This document shows, piece by piece, positions 7,206 through 14,482 of a stretch of 20,721 bases of DNA (position 1 is the first letter of the stretch; every line of letters starts with the position of its first letter). A program made the position numbers and the translations under genes. Origin of the DNA: a virus; IMG/VR virus record IMGVR_UViG_3300008963_000726, positions 1-20,721 of that record. One strand, given 5' to 3'. The notes beneath the pieces were generated by a model. That model was not told the DNA's origin, made no database searches, and worked only from the letters and a program-made list of their open reading frames with translations.

Positions 7206-7234
7206 TTGACACGTATAACCCACTGTGGTATAAT
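7206..7234 (+). promoter_or_regulatory. Sigma70 promoter P4
   Basis: TTGACA (7206-7211), 17-base spacer, TATAAT (7229-7234), extended -10 TGG, context TTACCCCATTGACA. The leader again has GTAGTCAAG (7241-7249). It drives the genes starting at 7277 and 7491. Confidence 0.92.
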
Positions 7235-7276
7235 AAAAGGGTAGTCAAGGGAAAAATGACAATTGAGGTACTCGAA

Positions 7277-7468
7277 ATGATGAACTTCACTAGCGCGATT
7301 AACATCCTACGCGGTTATGCCGCAAATGAGCTTGGTGTCAACAGCAACGGCGTCCCTGAAATCATCGAAGCTGTCCAGCAGGATGACACCGATATCTCGG
7401 AAATCCCGATGGACGTACGACGAGCCTACCGCGTCGTGATGGGGGATTTGAGCAAGCTTCTTGGTTAA
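7277..7468 (+). CDS. Small hypothetical protein (63 aa)
   Basis: Lies just after P4. ATG 7277 has GAGG (7265-7268) eight bases upstream; an in-frame ATG at 7256 with AAGGG four bases upstream is the alternative and would add seven residues. Any start upstream of about 7240 would lie before the transcript start. The product is helical (INILRGYAANELGV; VRRAYRVVMGDLSKLLG) with a short acidic middle. The function is unknown. Confidence 0.65.
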   Translation: MMNFTSAINILRGYAANELGVNSNGVPEIIEAVQQDDTDISEIPMDVRRAYRVVMGDLSKLLG

Positions 7469-7490
7469 TTTGGTTACAGGAGATCATATC

Positions 7491-7703
7491 ATGAGCAACG
7501 AATTCAATAAGGTACTTGGGATGTCAGCTGAATACTTGGCGACTGCCATCGAAAGCAACTCCGATGATATCGTCGACATCGTGTTCGACAATTACTCAGC
7601 CGGCGAAGATGAGCAGAATGAGGTTGCCGAAAACGTCGAGCGGGTCTTGGTGGATCTTCTCCGCGATGTTGCCGCCAATCCCGACAAATACCGGGGACAA
7701 TGA
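7491..7703 (+). CDS. Small acidic hypothetical protein (70 aa)
   Basis: ATG 7491 has AGGAG (7478-7482) eight bases upstream, which settles the start over an in-frame upstream ATG at 7461. The product is acidic and helical (ESNSDDIVDIVFDNYSAGEDEQNEVAENV is spread over residues 21-50), with no cysteines. It is likely cotranscribed with the 7277 gene from P4. No family is recognised. Confidence 0.65.
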   Translation: MSNEFNKVLGMSAEYLATAIESNSDDIVDIVFDNYSAGEDEQNEVAENVERVLVDLLRDVAANPDKYRGQ

Positions 7704-7732
7704 TTGATCCGTGGGTTTCCCCATGGTACAAT
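7704..7732 (+). promoter_or_regulatory. Sigma70 promoter P5 (weaker)
   Basis: TTGATC (7704-7709), 17-base spacer, TACAAT (7727-7732), with the same CCCCATGG just before the -10 that P1 carries. It is less perfect than the others but has the same geometry and stands in the gap upstream of the 7756 gene. Confidence 0.7.
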
Positions 7733-7755
7733 AAAATTTTTATGATGGAGATATG

Positions 7756-7929
7756 ATGATGCGTGAAGCTACTAACAAATTGCTCGAGATGGTTGAAGAA
7801 GGGATCGTTGACAAAGACTACGTGATCATGGCTTGTGTCAAATACATGTCAGAAGACGATGTCGCGGACATGATGCAACTCAACGATTTGATGATCGACG
7901 ACGAGGAAGATGACGATGAAGATGCCTGA
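7756..7929 (+). CDS. Small acidic hypothetical protein (57 aa)
   Basis: Three consecutive ATGs (7753, 7756, 7759) follow GGAG (7747-7750); 7756 gives a 5-base spacing and 7759 gives 8. The product is helical with a strongly acidic C-terminus (DDEEDDDEDA). It overlaps the following membrane-protein gene by about 14 bases. P5 probably drives it. No family is recognised. Confidence 0.62.
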   Translation: MMREATNKLLEMVEEGIVDKDYVIMACVKYMSEDDVADMMQLNDLMIDDEEDDDEDA

Positions 7930-8107
7930 TATGATGTTCAAGATTGCAGCAATTATCTTTATGACCGGAATTGTGGTGGCCTTGGGTGCCGAGGCCCACT
8001 CCGATATGATTGGTTTCATGCTCCAGATCGCGATCGGTCTTTGTGTAATGACCATCGGGGTCATTATCGGAGCTCCTTATGTCGACGACAAGGATACGGA
8101 TGCATGA
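7916..8107 (+). CDS. Small two-helix membrane protein (63 aa)
   Basis: GAGGAAG (7903-7909) inside the previous gene precedes several in-frame ATGs (7910, 7916, 7922); 7916 has the best spacing. Two hydrophobic segments (about residues 8-27 and 33-54) are joined by a short polar turn, AEAHSD, and followed by an acidic C-terminal tail (DDKDTDA). It is likely an inner-membrane protein. Its stop overlaps the rnh start (ATGA at 8104-8107), so its expression is coupled to rnh. The function is unknown. Confidence 0.68.
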   Translation: MKMPDMMFKIAAIIFMTGIVVALGAEAHSDMIGFMLQIAIGLCVMTIGVIIGAPYVDDKDTDA

Positions 8108-8955
8108 TTCTAGTCGATTTTAATGGTGTGGCGATCGGGTCTATCGTATCTCAGAATCTTGAGGTCGATGAAGATCTGATTCGCCACACGATACTAAACA
8201 CGCTCCGAGCGGTCAACAAACGATTTCGATCCAAGTATGGGGGCATCGTAATCGCGTGTGATTCGAGATCATGGCGCCGGGATTATTTCCCGAATTATAA
8301 ATATAAGCGCCGGAAATCCAAGCGCGAGGATTCCAAGGACTGGGATGAGATCACCCGGATCGCGAATCAGATGCTCGATGAAATCCGCGAGAATTTCCAC
8401 TACAAAGTCATCAAGGTCGAGGGCGCCGAGGCTGATGATATCATCGGGGCGCTGGCGCTTGAGGCACAAGAATTCGGGCGCGGTGAAAACGTCTTGATCA
8501 TCTCGGCCGATAAAGACTTCTTGCAGCTCCAGAAGTTCAAGAACGTCGATCAGTATTCTCCGCACAAGGGCGAGTTCGTCCGAGAGCAAAATCCCCGGAC
8601 ATTCCTGTTTGAGCACATTCTCAAGGGCGATTCCTCTGATGGCATCCCGAATGTCCTGTCGGATGATGATATCTTCTTGCAGGAAGGTACCCGTCAGTCC
8701 CCGGTCACCAAAAAGAAGATCGAAGCTTGGACAGCCGGGATCGATGATCTCCAAGGGACTATGGACGAGGAGGTATACCGGAATTTCAAGCGCAATAAAG
8801 TGCTGATCGATCTGGAAGAGATGCCACAGGAGATACGGGAAGAGATCGTCGCTAAGTATGATGAATCCACCCCCACGGACAAGAGCAAAATCTTTAATTA
8901 CCTGATCAAGTATCGGTGCAAAAATCTACTTTCTGACATAGAGGACTTTTACTAA
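8104..8955 (+). CDS. rnh: RNase H / 5'-3' exonuclease, T4 Rnh type (FEN1 family)
   Basis: Removes RNA primers and short 5' flaps on lagging-strand fragments. The 283-residue product (T4 Rnh is 305) shows the FEN1-like acidic sites: Asp5 (MILVDFNGV), Asp53 (IACDSR), Glu109 with Asp111/Asp112 (EGAEADDIIG), Asp136 and Asp138 (ISADKDF), and then a helix-turn-helix-like GDSSDGIPN (175-183). The start is ATG 8104, overlapping the upstream stop, because the frame upstream of it does not look like this family. The order rnh then DUF6433-like gene is common in T4-like phages of marine bacteria (from memory), which supports the phage type. Confidence 0.92.
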   Translation: MILVDFNGVAIGSIVSQNLEVDEDLIRHTILNTLRAVNKRFRSKYGGIVIACDSRSWRRDYFPNYKYKRRKSKREDSKDWDEITRIANQMLDEIRENFHYKVIKVEGAEADDIIGALALEAQEFGRGENVLIISADKDFLQLQKFKNVDQYSPHKGEFVREQNPRTFLFEHILKGDSSDGIPNVLSDDDIFLQEGTRQSPVTKKKIEAWTAGIDDLQGTMDEEVYRNFKRNKVLIDLEEMPQEIREEIVAKYDESTPTDKSKIFNYLIKYRCKNLLSDIEDFY

Positions 8956-8957
8956 TC

Positions 8958-9398
8958 ATGCCGGTCAACAAAATTACAAACATGCGAGTCTACGAGATCT
9001 TCGAGAAGGTCGCGGAAGTTCATTCCCAGAAACAAAAAGCCGAGATTCTGCGCCAGTACAATAACCGGGCAGTTCGGGATGTGTTGAAAGGGGCGTTTGA
9101 TGATACAGTACAATTCGTTCTCCCGGAAGGTACGCCTCCGTATACCCCCGGATCGTCGGAGAGCCCGGGGTCATCGCTCCTGAAGCAGTCGAAGAAATTC
9201 CGGTACTTTGTCGTATCGTCGGATCGTAGCAAATCGGACCCCAAGGTAGAGAAGATTTTCATTCAGCTTCTGGAATCGATCCATCCCAAAGACGCAGAGA
9301 TCGTGGTGAAGATGAAAGACAAAGATCTCAAAGGGATGTATCACGGCTTAACTAAAAAGCTCGTACAAGACGCTTTCCCGGGTCTGATTCAGGAGTAA
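8958..9398 (+). CDS. Conserved T4-like phage protein (DUF6433-like)
   Basis: A 146-residue protein beginning two bases after the rnh stop. It shows features I associate with an uncharacterised family found next to rnh in T4-like cyanophages: an N-terminal helical region (EIFEKVAEVHSQKQKAEILRQ), then LKGAFDDTVQFVLPEGTPPYTP, a KKFRYFV strand and a C-terminal LVQDAFPGLI. The DUF number is from memory. No catalytic motif is visible. The neighbour suggests a role in DNA replication or recombination, but this is only guilt by association. Confidence 0.75.
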   Translation: MPVNKITNMRVYEIFEKVAEVHSQKQKAEILRQYNNRAVRDVLKGAFDDTVQFVLPEGTPPYTPGSSESPGSSLLKQSKKFRYFVVSSDRSKSDPKVEKIFIQLLESIHPKDAEIVVKMKDKDLKGMYHGLTKKLVQDAFPGLIQE

Positions 9399-9404
9399 TT
9401 GACG

Positions 9405-9956
9405 ATGTCTCGTGACATCTGGGTGATCTCCGATACACATTTTATCCACAAGAACATCCTCGGGTTCACCGACAACGATGGTAACCCAATGCGTCCGGGA
9501 TTTGACTCGGTTAGCCACATGAACGAGTACATGATCGAGAAGTGGAATTCGGTGGTCAAACCCGGGGATATCGTGTACCATTGTGGCGATGTGTTCATCG
9601 GTCCTAAAGAGGACTTCCTCCCGCTGTTCAAGCGGTTACACGGGACCAAACGATTGATCGTCGGGAACCACGATGACATCAAATTCATGGCCAAAAAGGA
9701 ACTGTTTACCAAGATTACGATGTGGCGGATGTTCCGTGAGTTTGGTCTGCTGCTGACTCATGCCCCTGTACATGAATCCTCTCTGCGGCGAGGACCACCC
9801 GGACATGAGCATGATCCCGAGTACGATAAGCGTAGATTGGTCAATATTCACGGCCATATTCATGATAAGCCATCTCCACCCGGGCCTTATCGCTGCGTGT
9901 GTGTTGAGCAGATCAATTATACCCCAGTCAACATTGAAGACTTGAGGATTAGATAA
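9405..9956 (+). CDS. Calcineurin-like metallophosphoesterase
   Basis: The 183-residue product has the full metallophosphoesterase signature: DTH (D10, H12), GD at 61-62, GNHD (87-90), a THAP histidine at 119 and NIHGHIHD (147-154). These residues bind a two-metal centre that hydrolyses phosphomonoesters or diesters. AGGAG (9391-9395) lies nine bases before ATG 9405, so the in-frame TTG at 9399 is not needed. Small enzymes of this type are frequent in phages. The substrate cannot be read from sequence; 5'-nucleotide, cyclic nucleotide or DNA-end substrates are all possible. The stop overlaps the next start (TAATG). Confidence 0.88.
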   Translation: MSRDIWVISDTHFIHKNILGFTDNDGNPMRPGFDSVSHMNEYMIEKWNSVVKPGDIVYHCGDVFIGPKEDFLPLFKRLHGTKRLIVGNHDDIKFMAKKELFTKITMWRMFREFGLLLTHAPVHESSLRRGPPGHEHDPEYDKRRLVNIHGHIHDKPSPPGPYRCVCVEQINYTPVNIEDLRIR

Positions 9957-10372
9957 TGACAGATTTCGATCATCGACCCGTCCATGACATCGAAGCTATT
10001 GCTCAGCATTACACCGAAAAAGACGGCGTCCCGGTGCGATATGTCTGTACGACGGCGCTTGGTGATGCGGCGATCGCCTTTGATATCTTCTATCGAGACA
10101 CACCGCACCCCAAGTTTGGCAACCGATACTTTGGGATTTATGATAATCCTAGAGACGGCAGAATGTATATCACCAACGCCGACGAAGTCGAGGATTATGA
10201 ATTCAAATGCGGTGTGACGGAAGATGACCGGCTCGTGTACTCTCGGCATCGGTACGATTTGGTCGAAGTCGACGGTGGTGCCCTTGACGGTGGTCGCTCG
10301 TATACCCGTGTGATCGGTGACGTCGGGGTATTGAACGCCCGCGTAAAAGATGGTATGATGTACATAGTATGA
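9956..10372 (+). CDS. Hypothetical protein (138 aa)
   Basis: The start overlaps the phosphoesterase stop (TAA 9954-9956, ATG 9956). The product is predicted beta-rich, with many Tyr, Asp and Gly residues (DIFYRDTPHPKFGNRYFGIY; RMYITNADEVEDYEFKCG). It resembles small folded phage proteins of unknown role. No known catalytic motif is seen. The next promoter (10331-10359) lies within its 3' end. Confidence 0.72.
   Translation: MTDFDHRPVHDIEAIAQHYTEKDGVPVRYVCTTALGDAAIAFDIFYRDTPHPKFGNRYFGIYDNPRDGRMYITNADEVEDYEFKCGVTEDDRLVYSRHRYDLVEVDGGALDGGRSYTRVIGDVGVLNARVKDGMMYIV
10331..10359 (+). promoter_or_regulatory. Sigma70 promoter P6 (inside the 9956 gene)
   Basis: TTGAAC (10331-10336), 17-base spacer, TATGAT (10354-10359), extended -10 TGG. 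It overlaps the end of the 9956 gene and points to the gene at 10391, where a run of small genes starts. The -35 context lacks the CCCA prefix of the other promoters. Confidence 0.6.
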
Positions 10373-10390
10373 AAGTGAAGGTCTTATATT

Positions 10391-10783
10391 ATGGAATACG
10401 AAGTGAATAATCACACACCGGGGCCGTGGCGCTTGAAACAAACTGATGGTCAAGATTTTACGGCTATAGAGACTTTGGATGCTGTTGAGGTGCTTGGCAC
10501 ATCCGAATGGCTAAGAGCGGAACCCAATGACTTGAAATTGATTGCCGCCGCGCCGAAAATGTATGAGGCACTAACAAATATCATAATGGCAGTCGGGTAT
10601 ACCATCCGTGAACCTGATGTAGAGAAAGCTATCCTTGAGGGGTTCCTAGCTTTGGAAGAAGCGAACGACGGAGTCAAAGGAAACCTCGCAACCGAGGAAG
10701 GAAACCGCGAACGTGCGAAGCTAAATTTTCTCTGTGATGGGCTCGAGGAAATGAATAATAAAGCCAAAGGAGAAGCTGAATGA
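10391..10783 (+). CDS. Phage protein with HTPGPW / LIAAAPxM motif (130 aa)
   Basis: The product begins with N-H-T-P-G-P-W-R-L and later has NDLKLIAAAPKMYEAL. This pairing of motifs recurs in small proteins of many unrelated phages; its function is unknown. The rest is helical and charged. It follows P6 with an AAGTGAAGG ribosome site, and its stop overlaps the next start (ATGA). Confidence 0.75.
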   Translation: MEYEVNNHTPGPWRLKQTDGQDFTAIETLDAVEVLGTSEWLRAEPNDLKLIAAAPKMYEALTNIIMAVGYTIREPDVEKAILEGFLALEEANDGVKGNLATEEGNRERAKLNFLCDGLEEMNNKAKGEAE

Positions 10784-10980
10784 ACGGATCAAAAACTGAC
10801 GCCTTGTACGCGTTCAAGCCAAACAAAGTAAAACGCTACCCCGATGTCGTTTGCTCGTACGCGAAGGACAATCCAATCCAGTATCGTCGACATGGAACAA
10901 GAGAATGGGTTGACTGGGATGGCTCCCTAGAGCTTCTTGCCAATGGTTTTGATTGGCGATCAAAAGTAAAAAGGGAGTAA
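10780..10980 (+). CDS. Small basic hypothetical protein (66 aa)
   Basis: ATG 10780 is preceded by AAAGGAGA (10766-10773) at good spacing and overlaps the previous stop. The product is basic, with a pattern Y-R-R-H-G-T-R-E-W-V-D-W-D in the middle that suggests a small beta fold. No family is recognised. Confidence 0.66.
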   Translation: MNGSKTDALYAFKPNKVKRYPDVVCSYAKDNPIQYRRHGTREWVDWDGSLELLANGFDWRSKVKRE

Positions 10981-10984
10981 CGGG

Positions 10985-11215
10985 GTGAGTGACGAAATTG
11001 TGATGCGGTGGTGCAAGGTCAACGAAAAGACACCACCAGAAGATACATTAATATTGTACCATGCACCGGGGATTTTTGATCCCAGCAATCCCGCAATATG
11101 GGTCGGGTATTACGAGGCAGATAGCGGGTGCTTTGGTTCCGGATTTGGATTTTTCTGTGGTGGCGAGGTGACACATTGGATGCCGATCCCAGACCCCAAG
11201 ACAGGCAAAATCTGA
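10985..11215 (+). CDS. DUF551-like small protein (76 aa)
   Basis: GTG start with GGGAG (10973-10977) seven bases upstream. It has W-C-K-V-N-E-K-T-P-P-E near the N-terminus and ends V-T-H-W-M-P-I-P-D-P, the hallmark ends of the DUF551 family, common in phages and prophages and of unknown function. The stop overlaps the next start (TGATG). Confidence 0.8.
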   Translation: MSDEIVMRWCKVNEKTPPEDTLILYHAPGIFDPSNPAIWVGYYEADSGCFGSGFGFFCGGEVTHWMPIPDPKTGKI

Positions 11216-11553
11216 TGATTTTCCAACAAGTGATTCAAGAACTGATTGACCTGCACGAGCAGACTCGGTGCGGGTGTGAGAATCCTGCGTGTCGTAAGTG
11301 TCGTGATGATCGTCAAATCGAGTATGTGATTGCGATGGGCCAAAGAGCTGATGATCCACTAACCGATACCGAGCGCAAGCAGTTCGAGGTACTCAAGAGG
11401 ATGTTTTTTCACATGATGCCTGACAAATCTCCTGACACATATTTTATATCAGGCGAAGGGGGTCCCAAAGATGACAACCGACTCCCCGAGTATATTTCGA
11501 TTTGCCCTGCGATGGGGGTCGATTTTTCTGTAATGTATAAGAAAGTGGAGTGA
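11215..11553 (+). CDS. Hypothetical protein with cysteine cluster (112 aa)
   Basis: ATG 11215 overlaps the previous stop, which supports this start over the upstream in-frame extension (which reads as out-of-frame DUF551 sequence). Residues 19-30 contain four cysteines in C-G-C-E-N-P-A-C-R-K-C, a possible metal-binding loop. The rest is helical and then acidic and loop-rich. No family is recognised. Confidence 0.65.
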   Translation: MIFQQVIQELIDLHEQTRCGCENPACRKCRDDRQIEYVIAMGQRADDPLTDTERKQFEVLKRMFFHMMPDKSPDTYFISGEGGPKDDNRLPEYISICPAMGVDFSVMYKKVE

Positions 11554-11557
11554 CAAA

Positions 11558-11854
11558 ATGACTACATTTGCAACTGAAGTGGCCGACACAGAGTGCTTTG
11601 TTGATGTCACATACTATGATCCGGGGCGTCCGATGATTATCACGGGTTGGGGCTTTGGTGATGCCGAGCCCCCAGAACCCGCGGAATATGATTTTCGACT
11701 GGTCGACGAGAAGGGCAATATCCTCGAATGGCTTGAAGAATTAATGAGCGATGATGATGTCGAGCGAATCGAACAGGAGATCGAAGAGGCCGTACAAAGA
11801 GACGCAGACGATGCAAAAATCGATGCCGCAATTGATCGACTGGAACTTTACTAA
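11558..11854 (+). CDS. Acidic conserved phage protein (98 aa)
   Basis: GGAG (11547-11550) lies seven bases before the ATG. An N-terminal beta-rich part (VDVTYYDPGRPMIITGWGFG), a proline turn (EPPEPAEYDF) and an acidic helical tail (SDDDVERIEQEIEEAV) form a layout I have seen in small hypothetical proteins of several phages. No catalytic residues are evident. Confidence 0.68.
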   Translation: MTTFATEVADTECFVDVTYYDPGRPMIITGWGFGDAEPPEPAEYDFRLVDEKGNILEWLEELMSDDDVERIEQEIEEAVQRDADDAKIDAAIDRLELY

Positions 11855-11868
11855 TAAAGGGGAATCTT

Positions 11869-12177
11869 ATGCTATACCGTCCAAATAAAAGCGAAAAGCA
11901 TGTCATGATTGATAGCTGGAGCGTTCGTGAAATCTCGAACGATGGGGTCACGACCCGGCACCTATGCGGCGTTGTGAACGGAGAAGGACGCGTATGTTCG
12001 CCGATTCAGGAATTCGACCCCTCGAATATGAGTTTTACCTCACAGTCAGGGAAGCTCTATGAAGCACGTGGATGGCCCGGGCGAAACAAAGATGCCGAAT
12101 ATATCTGGGCGGGCTTTTGCAAGGCAACTGGCGTCAAATCCACCGATTACACCGACGTGACCAAGGAGTACGTATGA
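11869..12177 (+). CDS. Conserved hypothetical phage protein (102 aa)
   Basis: AAAGGGGA lies about six bases before ATG 11869. The pattern is SWSVREIS...TRHLCGVVNGEGRVCSPI (about residues 16-46) followed by SGKLYEARGWPG, typical of a small beta-rich phage protein recurring next to short accessory genes. Two cysteines are present but no zinc motif. Its stop overlaps the next start (ATGA at 12174-12177). Confidence 0.7.
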   Translation: MLYRPNKSEKHVMIDSWSVREISNDGVTTRHLCGVVNGEGRVCSPIQEFDPSNMSFTSQSGKLYEARGWPGRNKDAEYIWAGFCKATGVKSTDYTDVTKEYV

Positions 12178-12794
12178 AGGTACACATCGGGAAATACCGA
12201 CACCATTACACGACATCGGGTATCGAGAGTTGGTGGCTTAAATTCAACCACGGGGTTGATTGGGATCTCGTGAGCGAAGCTGATTACACCCCAGTCGATC
12301 GTGCGATCATTAGGGTGCTCGACGGGGTGCAATGGATATTGAATCGGACGATTAACGCGTTCAACGGCTGGCGCGGGCAGCAGAAAATTCGGGTACATAT
12401 TGACCCGTGGGACACGTGGAGTGCCGACCACACTCTCGCACTCATCATCCTCCCGGTACTCGAGCAGTTTCGTGATTCATCGTACGGATACTTTTTTGTA
12501 GACCCTAAGGATGCTCCCAAGAACCTTCGACCATCAAAAGAGCAAATCGAGCACAACGAAAAGACCGGGATGCTCGATGATAAGTCTCTTGATCGATGGA
12601 AATGGGTGATGGGGGAGATGATTTTCGCTTTCGAGTGTAAGGTCAATGAGGACTGGGAAGACCAATTCTATCACTTCGGGGATGACATGCTCGATGTCAA
12701 GTTAGTCGACCCCAAGGGATACAAGAAGACCCACAAGCGGATTCAGAAGGGATTCGAGCTCTTTGGCAAATATTACCAGAATCTTTGGGATTGA
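12174..12794 (+). CDS. Conserved T4-like phage protein (206 aa)
   Basis: ATG 12174 is inside the previous stop. The product matches my recollection of a conserved but uncharacterised family in T4-like and other large phages: a start like MKVHIGKY, DTWSADHTLALIILPVL in the middle, RWKWVMGEMIFAFECK (about residues 142-157), DWEDQF and a C-terminal RIQKGFELFGKYYQNLWD. It is rich in Trp and His but has no recognised active site. The strong conservation suggests a folded structural or enzymatic role; which one is unknown. Confidence 0.8.
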   Translation: MKVHIGKYRHHYTTSGIESWWLKFNHGVDWDLVSEADYTPVDRAIIRVLDGVQWILNRTINAFNGWRGQQKIRVHIDPWDTWSADHTLALIILPVLEQFRDSSYGYFFVDPKDAPKNLRPSKEQIEHNEKTGMLDDKSLDRWKWVMGEMIFAFECKVNEDWEDQFYHFGDDMLDVKLVDPKGYKKTHKRIQKGFELFGKYYQNLWD

Positions 12795-12849
12795 AAATGA
12801 TCCCTTGACTATATAAAAATGAACCACACAACACTGAGAGAATTATAGG

Positions 12850-13083
12850 ATGCCGATTTACAATTTCCGTGATAATGAGACCGGCGAAGAATTTGAGAAG
12901 GTCATGGGGATATCCGAGCGCGAGGAATACCTCAAGGACAATCCTCAGATCGAACAGCTTATCAACTATGGTGCCAACGTGGTCCATGAGCGGGGCACCA
13001 ATTTAAAAGTCGACGATGGCTTCCGTGAGACTATGTCGAAAATCAAAGACACTTATAAAATCAACAAGATCAAGGATTACTGA
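12850..13083 (+). CDS. Conserved small T4-like phage protein (77 aa)
   Basis: Starts MPIYNFRDNETGEEFEKVMG and ends with a helix around DDGFRETMSKIKD. This resembles a family in T4-like marine phages whose first part is FmdB-zinc-ribbon-like, but here the cysteines are absent. A GAGAG stretch nine bases upstream is the likely ribosome site. The function is unknown. Confidence 0.7.
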   Translation: MPIYNFRDNETGEEFEKVMGISEREEYLKDNPQIEQLINYGANVVHERGTNLKVDDGFRETMSKIKDTYKINKIKDY

Positions 13084-13159
13084 ATTCATATGATGAGTGT
13101 GATGAGCGAGGTTGTAATGACACTACCACCACCACTACCAGTAAGGAATCCTGAGCCCA

Positions 13160-13840
13160 ATGCAGCAGCAGTCTCAGAAGAAAAAGAAGCTTACCACACA
13201 CGACATTGTATCCATCCAACCACTAACCGAAGCTCAAGAAGAAGCATTCCACGCATTCCACAATTACGACGTTCTATCACTCCTTGGCTCCGCCGGCACG
13301 GGGAAGACATTCCTCGCTTGCTATATGGGAATCCGAGCAATCGCCGAGGCAACTCATTCGAGACTCCTAATCGTGCGCTCTGCAGTCCCCTCGCGTGAAG
13401 TTGGGTACCTCCCGGGGACACTTGAAGAGAAAGAGCAAGTGTACGAGCGTCCTTATTATCCAATCTTTGACCAAATCTTGAAGTATAAATCGAACAATTA
13501 TATCAACATGAAAGACATCGGGGTCGTGGATTTCGAATCGACCTCGTATATGCGCGGTGAGACCTTCGACCACACAATCGTTATCTTCGACGAGGTGCAA
13601 AACGCATCATTTCAGGAATTGGACACCGTAATGACCCGGTGCGGTGAAAATACCAAGATGATCTTTGTCGGTGATGGACGTCAGGCAGATCTCCGGAAAA
13701 ATGGTCTGAATGACTTCATCACAGTGCTCCGGGAAATGGACTGCCATGGGGCAGTTGAATTCGGGGTGGCCGACGTGGTAAGATCAGGGATTGTGAAAGA
13801 ATATTTGATGGCAAAAGAAGAGGTCCTGAAATATGGATAA
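13160..13840 (+). CDS. phoH: PhoH-like ATPase
   Basis: The 226-residue product has a short basic, Gln-rich N-terminus, then Walker A GSAGTGKT (residues 43-50), IVRSAVPSREVGYLPGT (71-87, typical of PhoH) and Walker B IVIFDEVQNAS (Asp144, Glu145). It ends with the EVLKYG helix. PhoH-like P-loop ATPases are among the commonest genes of marine phages; their role, perhaps RNA metabolism or phosphate stress, is not settled. An in-frame stop at 13142 rules out a longer protein. The ribosome site is weak (AAGGA 12 bases upstream). Confidence 0.93.
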   Translation: MQQQSQKKKKLTTHDIVSIQPLTEAQEEAFHAFHNYDVLSLLGSAGTGKTFLACYMGIRAIAEATHSRLLIVRSAVPSREVGYLPGTLEEKEQVYERPYYPIFDQILKYKSNNYINMKDIGVVDFESTSYMRGETFDHTIVIFDEVQNASFQELDTVMTRCGENTKMIFVGDGRQADLRKNGLNDFITVLREMDCHGAVEFGVADVVRSGIVKEYLMAKEEVLKYG

Positions 13841-14003
13841 TGAGGACATAGTCCTAGACATTTCTAGCAAAGACTCGGGGTACATTGACCTGTGCCCCGG
13901 TCCCACCGTATTTGGTGGAATGATTGATTTGGGAGACGGTGGTGACGACGAGATCATCCTGTCGGTTAAAGACGATGATGACGACGAGGAAGACGATGGC
14001 TAA
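13833..14003 (+). CDS. Small acidic hypothetical protein (56 aa)
   Basis: The ATG overlaps the phoH stop by eight bases, with AAGAGG nine bases upstream. The product has a Cys-Pro-Gly turn, a Gly-rich middle and an acidic run of eight to ten Asp and Glu at the end. Its stop overlaps the next start (ATGGCTAA). No family is recognised, but overlaps on both sides and the ribosome site support a real gene. Confidence 0.6.
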   Translation: MDNEDIVLDISSKDSGYIDLCPGPTVFGGMIDLGDGGDDEIILSVKDDDDDEEDDG

Positions 14004-14160
14004 GCGTAAGAATGGTGCAACGAAATCAACCCGGCGTGAGCGTGTGGACAGTCGAATGTCGCATGTAGAATCTCGTAATTTCAAGCGCCAGAAGCACAGG
14101 GAAATGGAAGATATGCTTGTTGATGATATGGAGGATTACCTCTCGGATCATAGATTCTGA
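13996..14160 (+). CDS. Small basic hypothetical protein (54 aa)
   Basis: ATG 13996 overlaps the end of the acidic gene; GAGGAAG lies upstream within it. The N-terminal half is strongly basic (KRKNGATKSTRRERV, then NFKRQKHR) and the C-terminal half is acidic (MEDMLVDDMEDYLSD). A nucleic-acid or protein-binding role is conceivable but unproven. The stop is directly before the next promoter. Confidence 0.6.
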   Translation: MAKRKNGATKSTRRERVDSRMSHVESRNFKRQKHREMEDMLVDDMEDYLSDHRF

Positions 14161-14164
14161 CCCA

Positions 14165-14194
14165 TTGACCCATTTGCCCATTATCTGTTATAAT
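14165..14194 (+). promoter_or_regulatory. Sigma70 promoter P7 upstream of the Z-nucleotide cluster
   Basis: TTGACC (14165-14170), 18-base spacer, TATAAT (14189-14194), with the same GACCCATTGAC prefix as the other promoters. It is the first promoter before the 14233 gene and purZ-mazZ-datZ, so it is expected to transcribe the whole cluster. No terminator hairpin is obvious until much further downstream. Confidence 0.85.
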
Positions 14195-14232
14195 ATGCAT
14201 ACATGATGGAAGCAAAGTGTGAGGTGAACCCC

Positions 14233-14469
14233 GTGAGTATGAGATCGAGCATCACTGATGCAGAACACTATCACCTAGTTCAGTATATCAAGAATCTTAG
14301 ACTTACAGCCCCCGATCAGGTAGATCCTGATTCGTGGATTGTTGAAGGTCTATTATCCAAGGGTTGGGTGGCATCGACGACAACGAAGCCATCCCTCAAA
14401 CCCCGCCAAGTGGATCCACCCAAAAATCCTTGGCCTTTTGTGGTCGAGTCCGACGTAGATTACGATTAA
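14233..14469 (+). CDS. Small hypothetical protein (78 aa) before purZ
   Basis: GAGG (14221-14224) lies eight bases before GTG 14233. An in-frame ATG at 14203 would lie about 2 bases after the predicted transcript start, so it could only work as a leaderless start. The product has a helical N-terminal half (ITDAEHYHLVQYIKNLRL) and a proline-rich C-terminal half. No family is recognised. It ends 13 bases before purZ and lies in the same transcript. Confidence 0.62.
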   Translation: MSMRSSITDAEHYHLVQYIKNLRLTAPDQVDPDSWIVEGLLSKGWVASTTTKPSLKPRQVDPPKNPWPFVVESDVDYD

Positions 14470-14482
14470 GGAGATTATGAAT

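Noticed and set aside
8296-8303. TATAAATA late-promoter core inside rnh
   Set aside because: It encodes the conserved-looking N-Y-K-Y-K-R stretch and lies far from any downstream start. It is probably chance.
9917-10453. Minus-strand open frame (178 codons) opposite the 9956 gene
   Set aside because: The + strand gene has coupled start codons and a consistent operon context. The antisense translation shows no domain.
12805-12833. TTGACT and TATATAAA near the 12850 gene as a promoter
   Set aside because: The A/T-rich stretch lies right after the -35-like box and no -10 occurs at 16-18 bases. The pattern does not match the promoters in the window.
13090-13398. Plus-strand open frame upstream of and overlapping phoH
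   Set aside because: Most of it overlaps the conserved Walker A region of PhoH in another frame, and its product is low-complexity. Its first 70 bases may be an untranslated leader.
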